Shown piece by piece: positions 59,836 through 64,000 of a stretch of DNA of 64,000 nt. Numbering within the stretch: position 1 is the first letter of the stretch; each line of letters begins with the position of its first letter. The notes under the pieces were generated by a model, which saw only the letters and a program-made list of their open reading frames with translations, had not been told where the DNA came from and searched no databases. Source of the DNA: Pseudofabraea citricarpa (taxonomy: Eukaryota; Ascomycota; Leotiomycetes; Helotiales; Dermateaceae). The stretch is taken from positions 124,001 to 188,000 of the forward strand of contig JAPWGK010000007.1 in the NCBI GenBank assembly GCA_029641185.1. The letters are read 5' to 3'. The position numbers were made by a program, and so were the translations under genes.

Positions 59836-62266
59836 ATTTCTCGGACGAGGCCAGCGGCGGCATGATTGTCGTGCCCTTGACAATACCAAGGTTTACTGAA
59901 TCACTCACCCATTGTACTGTACTGAATGGGCCTGTTCGCTTCTCCTATTGTGACTCGACTTCCTGTGTTGTGCTGTGCTGAATGGATCCGTGAATCAATA
60001 GCCTGCACAATAGCAAGGAGGATAGACAATAGAGAATTTCTTTTGGTGAATGGAGCACTTGACTTGGTTTGCTCACCTTACCTACTACTACTACCACCTG
60101 ATCCGGAACTCCAGTTTGTCCGAGTAAGGAGAATTGATAGACGTTCATTTGGCTTTTGGCAGTAGGAAGTCGATAGTAGGACGTTCCAATTGTCCGAGTG
60201 GTATGGGATGGAATAGGATGATGGGATGGATGAGTACCTACCTAAGTATATACCTACCTATTCACAAACCCCCTCAGAAATTCCAAACGCCTGCGAGAAA
60301 ACACAATCCGATTGTGTGTCTACAACCGTACCTATCAAACAAAACAAACCATACCAAAACGGAACGAAAACGAAACAGAAAAGCACTTCCCGCTCAACAA
60401 ACTCAGACTCGATAGACAGGTTGCCGCTCGCTAAACACCTCCTCAACCTGCCCTAATATAATCGAGCGCCAAAGTCCAGGTCGTGCCGTCTTTTCTACAG
60501 CCGCTTCGTAGAAGGATCTCAATGTATCCCATCCGTCTTAGAGTTGCGTCGCGTCGTGCCGTTGCCATTCTCTCTCCGGCTGCTAGCCGTCTTGTGACGT
60601 GCGAGTAGACGACGTTAGCCGATAAGCGAAGCTCGAAGGCTCGGTCGCTCGCTTATTTCGCACACCCCCAGCCAGGAGGGCGCTATGCTTTCGCCACAGA
60701 CCTCTTGTTGAACCCATTTTGTAATTTCTTTCCTTCTCTTCTTTTTGTCCTTGGCTTGGGTGCTGCTTGGGGTTTATATAGTCGAGGGGGAGAGAGACGG
60801 AGAGAGTCGTGTTCGATCGGACGACGGAGAAAAATAAGGGCCGCGCTGCTTTTCTTTTTTCCTTCTTGCTGTAAGAAGAGGAAAGCATCCTGACTACTCT
60901 GTAGAATATCGCTAACTTGATTCGAGAGAGACAAGGGGCGGGACTCATACAAGTCGCAAACCGTCGCTTCGTCTGCTTTACACCCGTTGTGCTTCTCGGC
61001 TTAAAAGTGCTCGTACGTCTGAATGGTAGGTAATATCGTTCGTGATTCCTGTTCTGTTGCTACTCGCAACCCGGTTGTCATGACTTCTTGATCTCCGTAT
61101 CCGTATCCTCTTATCTTGATAGCGAATGGCAAAAGGGTCCCGGGGGCTCTGTGATAGTAGAGACCTGCTCGTTGAAGCTAGAGAACCTCGCTGTCTTCTG
61201 GAGTTTGAACTTTTGGTGGCTTTTCTGTGGTTGTTTTCGTATGGCATCAGACGAGGGATAGAAAGGAGACAAATACGATAAAGGTAATATACGAACAGGG
61301 TAATACTATCACTAGCTCTACACCAATCCCGTCTAAGTTATGTACCGTAATTCTCAACTTGAGAACATCTATATTTTTGGATACTAAGACCACCAATTAA
61401 GATTCTGGTGCTGTGGTTGTTCTTCATGCTATTCTCACCCCCACTCGATATTCAAGCCCCTCCCTCTTTTTGAGTTAATAAATAGTAAAAAAAGAGGGCT
61501 AAAGAGACGACACGATAATATTAGAAATACGATAGTTGATCTCAAAGAAGCTCGTTCCTCCCATGAAATTCATGTTGACTTCATATACTTATAACAACTA
61601 ATCGTTAAGAGAGAGGAGACCAGACAAAGAGAAGCACGAGCATGATCTAGAGCGGGCAGAACAGCATGAGAATTGAGAACAGGTGTGCGTCACCACATAT
61701 CACACCTCTAGCTTAGGAGATATCCATACCTGCAAAGGACAATATTAATTATAATACCCGTGCTGTTGTCATAGCCCACCCTGTTGCCATCCCTCCTCAA
61801 CTTAAAAAAAAACTATCTTCCCACGTTGACAACCAACAGCAAAGCAGCCACAGCAGCACCGCGGTAGACGTCCGAGCCTAAAGAAGCAGTGAAGCACGCT
61901 CTCTAGGAGCTGCTTCTCTTTATCGTGAACTTGTAGTCTTGCTCTACGCCCCAAAACCAGATCGGGTGGGTATCATGCCTATCCTCGCAGACGAAAGCTG
62001 CACCTCTATTTATAATGGCAGAGAGGATAACAAGGCCATGCAGGTGTCCACTCCACGCGGGACTTCCAACACAGGAAGGTAGACTGCAAAATGAAACTGA
62101 TTGTGTATCATCGATGCGGACATGAATTCACAAAGAACTACACCAAACCTACTTCTTTTAGTATTCCAGTACTTTCAATTCTTCTCTTCGTCATATAACC
62201 ATTCCCGGAATCATAATTCATCGTTCATTGTTTGCCTCTTCCCTCCAAGTCAGGAACCCGTTCCCA

Positions 62267-63433
62267 TCACGCATTCCACCCATCTTCCTGTTGTCGTTCA
62301 TCTTCAGAAATCCCAGCAACCTTGTCGAGCATATCCTTGTAATTGGTCCTGTTGTGAATGGCCTTCTCAAAAATCTCCTTTGTGATTTGGTTATATTTTC
62401 CTTTGCCTCTCTCATTTCGTTCATCCTTCCCCTCAACTTCCTCTCGATTAGCACAATATCTAGCAGGATTCACCGCGCTCTGCATAACTGGAAATAAAGG
62501 TTAGAACTATGGAATTTTCTTGTGATCTTACTAGCCGCTTGCTATTTCTTATCTCTCGCCCGTTGAGATTTGCTTCCAGAAAGGCGGGATCGGTCTTGAC
62601 AAATTGCTGAGTCTGGCCTCGGATTTCCAGCTTGGCTTCGTTTGCACGCAGATCACTTTGCTCGTCATGAAGCTTGTCAAAGAACCGTTGCCAGACTTTA
62701 TCCCGCTGCCCTTCGGTGAGCCTTCTGTAATCAAGGAATAGATGGATGCGCGATGTGAAAGCTGGATCGATAGTACCAGCACGATTTGTCGTCTATGTTT
62801 CAATCAGCCTTGATAAAAAAAGGACTACTTTCAACAATCAACGCACCAAGAATAAGGTCCCAGGATATTAATCAATTGTTTTCAGGAAAGCTGACATCTT
62901 TAGAACTTTAGCAATATTGAGAGAGGGCTTTTCACTTGCCGGTGACCAAAGAGTTCCGCGCTAGATCTTCTTTTTCTCTTTTTTCTAGGTAGATATCTGC
63001 TTCGTCGATCAACACTATGCCGTTCCAAGCAATTGCTCTATTTAGCCACATCATTAGCTTTGATTCCATTGTCGTCTCTTCAGTTCCTAGGTCCGCTTCA
63101 AGTATTTCGCAAGGCACTCTGAAAACTATCAGACATGAAGCGAACAGGATTTGGAGAGATAACTTGCCGACAGTGAAAGCTTTTCCAGTTCTGGCTTGCC
63201 TGTATGAAACGAATAAATATCAAGTAACCTCTTCACATGGTAAGAACTCACCATGTAGGAGAACAACCTGTCCACGCCCTTTCCCTTCAATGAACTCTGG
63301 GTTCCATGAGTCTTTTACATGATCACCGACTATTCCAAGTAACATTTCCCTGTCATTCTTATCCAATGCTACTTTATCCATGGCTTCCATATTCTTATCT
63401 ACTGGTTGCAAGTGTTCAATGTTAAAGACCCTG
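62267..63433 (-). pseudogene. AAA-family ATPase, degenerate copy
   Basis: The pieces read right to left as one fungal AAA ATPase of the IEGKGRG-type family. The N-terminal side has VALDKNDREMLLGIVGDH and IEGKGRGQVVLLHG (exon 63252 to about 63433). Next comes a damaged Walker A (63164-63199), then ILEADLGTEETTMESKL and Walker B GIVLIDEADIYLEKR (62939-63117). Then FLKTID, a stop, and YPGTLFL, TTNRAGTIDPAFTSRIHLFL (62530-62808), and the lid/C-terminal part NYKDMLDKVAG ending at 62267. Breaks: the Walker A exon is out of frame by one base with the preceding exon unless a rare acceptor is used, and then reads ARTGKA; TAA at 62868-62870 lies inside a conserved strand; the last intron joins out of phase. 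No catalytic P-loop remains. The 5' part may extend beyond 63433 toward the right edge. Confidence 0.75.
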
Positions 63434-64000
63434 CCTCCTTATCTCCCTCCTCCTCCTGTCCAATCGGGATATCTCTCTACCGCCGCCGATACTTCAAACG
63501 TAAATGATAAATTGCTGTGGGAGCTGCTGTCGTGCGCCTTTCTCATCTGCGAAAAGAACAGGCGTTCTTCCAGGGAAATCCGCTCTTCCCTAGGCAAAAT
63601 CAGTGCTTGCTTTCATCCTGTTGTCAGCTTGTTTCCTGTTGTCACTCAATTAGCCTCTCTGTCGTCTGTCGTCTGTCATCTGTCTCCTCGCGGAATAGTT
63701 TATGCGGGTGCGTGGGGAGGGGAACTCCTCTCAACTATTTAAACACCCTCCTCCTCCTCCTCTCCAAATCGGGATATCTCTTTACCGCCGCCGATGTTTC
63801 TACCGTTCTTGATAAACCCATGTGGGAGCTGCTGTCGTGCGTTTTCCTTATGCTGCAAGAAAGAAGCCACTGATTTCTTTGTCAATATTGCGAATAGTAA
63901 GGAATTGGTAACTTGGTAAACGTACTCCATTCTTTTCTTTGTATTGCAAACCCCAACAAGTATGGGCTAAAAACAAATAGCAGTTCCTGTGGTGGCATGT
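63434..64000. other. Right-edge region
   Basis: Contains the direct repeat and a TGTCGTC-rich stretch near 63660. It could be the upstream part of the AAA ATPase locus; no complete gene is visible before the window ends. Confidence 0.4.
63445..63861. repeat. Diverged direct repeat (two copies, offset 305 bp)
   Basis: Copies at about 63445-63556 and 63752-63861. Shared blocks include GGGATATCTCT, TACCGCCGCCGAT and GTGGGAGCTGCTGTCGTGCG. On the minus strand both encode related peptides (KENARQQLPHGFIK and KGARQQLPQQFII), so they may be duplicated exons of the adjacent AAA-type gene. On the plus strand both also read as WELLSC-containing frames, so the coding strand is not settled. Confidence 0.7.

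Larger units (their letters stand above)
59577..62266. other. Intergenic region, no supported gene
   Basis: About 2.7 kb. The left part is the leader and promoter of the coiled-coil gene. A second TATA-like element on the minus strand near 60775 precedes a short frame starting at 60717 (MGSTRGLWRKHSALLAGG), but the frame is only 44 codons and has no domain. From 61270 to 62200 the DNA is AT-rich. Confidence 0.45.

Overview
The window is nuclear DNA of a filamentous ascomycete (Pezizomycotina). The evidence is short spliceosomal introns (about 45-160 bp, GT..CTAAC/CTGAC..AG), typical fungal families (HSP9/HSP12, DBF2/SID2 kinase, BIM1-like copper protein, 2EXR-type protein, peroxisomal malate synthase) and AT-rich blocks between gene islands. 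A Leotiomycete (Helotiales-like) origin is my impression only. Nineteen protein-coding loci (one partial) and one decayed gene are supported. Exons were joined by hand from splice signals; every multi-exon model closes in frame, which is the main internal check.

Layout. 0-6 kb: start of a metallo-beta-lactamase-fold gene (-, runs off the left edge), an NmrA/isoflavone-reductase-like gene (+), a short tandem repeat, and a GH1 beta-glucosidase-like gene (+). 7-13.4 kb: HSP12-type stress protein (-), DBF2/SID2 mitotic-exit kinase (+), 2EXR-like gene (-). 15.9-21.3 kb: a possible PD-(D/E)XK-fold protein, a Mn-type cation diffusion facilitator and an APH-type phosphotransferase, all on -. 23.7-25.3 kb: MFS transporter (+). 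27.5-34.8 kb: a copper/iron uptake island made of a secreted BIM1-like copper protein (-), a Ctr copper transporter (-) and a divergent FRE-type metalloreductase (+), with copper-response-like motifs upstream of the first two. 35.5-42.8 kb: malate synthase (-), alpha/beta hydrolase (+), secreted M28 peptidase (+). 44.5-45.0 kb: a small three-exon gene of unknown function. 48.6-50.0 kb: C2H2 developmental-type transcription factor (-), bordered by about 8.8 kb of microsatellite-rich DNA without a convincing gene. 58.8-59.6 kb: a low-complexity coiled-coil protein (-). 62.3-63.4 kb: an AAA ATPase pseudogene, followed by a diverged direct repeat at the right edge.

How the genes may work together. 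The clearest functional unit is the metal island: the reductase reduces Cu(II)/Fe(III) at the surface, Ctr imports Cu(I), and BIM1-like proteins are known in Cryptococcus to assist copper acquisition under copper-starvation control. The other genes look like independent housekeeping, stress and secreted-enzyme loci. No CRISPR, rRNA, convincing tRNA, or intact transposon was seen.
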